A DNA stretch of 64,000 nt from Halictus rubicundus (lineage: Eukaryota; Arthropoda; Insecta; Hymenoptera; Halictidae), in assembly GCF_050948215.1 (NCBI RefSeq), contig NW_027488943.1:62001-126000 (forward strand). Direction: 5' to 3'. This document shows, piece by piece, positions 62,801 through 64,000 of this stretch. The notes beneath the pieces were generated by a model, which was not told the origin of the DNA, ran no database searches, and was given only the letters and a program-made list of their open reading frames with translations. Each line of letters begins with the position of its first letter. Position 1 is the stretch's first letter. The translations under genes were made by a program, and so were the position numbers.

Positions 62801-64000
62801 ATAGGGGATTGGATAGGACAGAGGATAGGATAGGATGGAGGAAAGGATAGGATACAGGATAGGATAGAGGATACGATAGGATAGAGGATATGATAGGATA
62901 GAGGATAGGATAGGATAGAGGATAGGATAGGATAGAGGATAGGATAGGATAGCGGATAGGATAGGATAGAGGATAGGATAGGATAAAGGATAGGATAGAG
63001 GATAGGATAGAGGATAGGATAGAGGATAGGATAGAGGATAGGATGTGGGATTGGATAGGGTAGAGAATAGGATACGATAGAGGATAGGGGATTGGATAGG
63101 ATAGGATAGAGGATAGGATGTGGGATTGGATAGTGTAGAGGATAGGATACGATAGAGGATAGGGTAGGATAGAGAATAGGATAGGATAGATGATATTATA
63201 GGATAGAGGATAGAATATGATAGAGGATACGATATTATAGAGGATAGGACAGGATAGAGGATAGGATAGGGGATTGGATAGGATGGAGGATAGGATAGGA
63301 TACAGGATAGGATAGAGAATAGGATAGGATAGAGGATAGGATAGGGGATTGGATAGGATAGAGGATAGGATAGGATAGAGGATAGGATAGGATAGAGGAT
63401 AGGATAGGATAGAGTATAGGATAGGATAGAGGATAGGATAGAGGATAGGATAGGATAGAGGATAGGATAGAGGATAGGATAGGATAGAGGATAGGATAGG
63501 ATAGAGGTTAGGATAGGATAGAGGATAGGATAGGGGATTGGATAGGACAGAGGATAGGATAGGATGGAGGAAAGGATAGGATACAGGATAGGATAGAGGA
63601 TAGGATAGGATAGAGGATAGGATAGGATAGAGGATAGGATAGGATAGAGGATAGGGTAGGATAGAGGATAGGATAGGATAGCGGATAGGATAGGATAGAG
63701 GATAGGATAGGATAAAGGATAGGATAGAGGATAGGATAGAGGATAGGATAGAGGATAGGATAGGGGATAGGATAGGATAGAGGATAGGATAGCATAGAGG
63801 ATAGGATAGGGGATTCGATAGGATAGAGGATAGGATAGGATAGAGGATAGGATAGGGGATTGGATAGGATAGAGGATAGGAGACGATAGGGGACAGGATA
63901 GGATAGAGGATAGGATATGATAGAGGATAGGATAGGATAGAGGATAGGATAGGATAGAGAATAGGATAGGATAGAGGATAGGATTGGGATTGGATAGGAT
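56830..64000 (+). repeat. GTGGGATTGG cassette region, right group 2
   Basis: Second members lie at 56936, 57942, 58916, 59457, 61098, 62430 and 63120. A unit of about 2.52 kb starting near 56838 is repeated from near 59364 (56936 to 59457 is 2521 bp). Later landmarks are only 2182 bp apart (58916 to 61098), so the second copy lost about 339 bp including one cassette. The array leaves the window here. Confidence 0.75.

Larger units (their letters stand above)
37515..64000 (+). repeat. GGATA/GGATAGA satellite array, right arm
   Basis: The same two-module satellite resumes immediately after the retrotransposon poly(A) tail, in the same orientation and with the same variant units as the left arm, so the two arms are one array split by the insertion. 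It continues past the right edge of the window. It contains 1.29-kb, ~2.5-kb and larger higher-order repeats listed separately. I see no gene, RNA gene or second transposon in it. Confidence 0.98.

Noticed and set aside
37515..63795. The same type of minus-strand ORFs in the right arm
   Set aside because: Same cause: a low-complexity repeat read in an open frame. Identical 95- and 66-codon frames simply mark duplicated satellite units.
1..64000. CRISPR array
   Set aside because: There are no repeat-spacer alternations with unique spacers; all variation is in repeat modules, and the retrotransposon indicates a eukaryote.

Overview
The window is almost entirely one tandem-repeat array, interrupted once by a retrotransposon. 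Positions 1-34633 and 37515-64000 are a satellite built from two modules, GGATA (5 bp) and GGATAGA (7 bp). They are most often joined as a 12-bp unit (GGATAGGATAGA) or a 17-bp unit. All of it runs in the same orientation, with very little C on the + strand. I found no host protein gene, no complete tRNA or rRNA gene and no CRISPR array. The many long minus-strand open frames (runs of Ser-Tyr-Pro-Ile-Leu) exist only because the TATCC strand of the repeat has no stop codon in any frame. I do not annotate them as genes.

The single real gene-bearing feature is a GC-rich non-LTR retrotransposon at 34634-37514 (+). It is truncated at its 5' end but still carries an uninterrupted reverse transcriptase ORF with a C-terminal CCHC zinc knuckle, a structured 3' UTR of about 410 bp and a 26-nt poly(A) tail. 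RT motif content and the zinc-knuckle spacing place it in the R1 clade (R1/TRAS/SART/Waldo type), which is typical of arthropods. Three paralogous copies of the empty insertion site elsewhere in the array let the 18-bp target-site duplication be read directly.

Layout. 0-2.6 kb: variants including TTAGG-bearing units. 2.6-12.6 kb: blocks carrying a GTGGGATTGG cassette, with a ~2-kb tandem duplication at 7.9-12.0 kb. 12.9-23.0 kb: two nearly identical ~5.06-kb units with a nested 1.3-kb duplication. 23-30 kb: mixed older repeats, including a ~3.1-3.4-kb duplication. 30.2-34.6 kb: a ~2.88-kb duplication, each copy carrying a 40-nt tRNA-derived fragment. 34.6-37.5 kb: the retrotransposon. 37.5-39.1 kb: continuation of the same family. 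39.15-42.6 kb: three ~1.29-kb higher-order units. 42.6-46 kb: mixed units, including a 182-bp tandem duplication. 46-52 and 56.8-64 kb: two related groups of higher-order units matching at offsets of 10.3 and about 12.5 kb. 52-56.8 kb: a block with clustered single-base indels, then more marker-bearing units.

Organism: most likely an arthropod, probably an insect, inferred from the R1-clade element and from a satellite one base away from the insect telomere repeat (ATAGG versus TTAGG). The location is probably heterochromatic, subtelomeric or pericentromeric. The sequence does not identify the species. Coordinates of higher-order units are approximate because unit edges are ambiguous within a simple repeat; marker coordinates were read directly.
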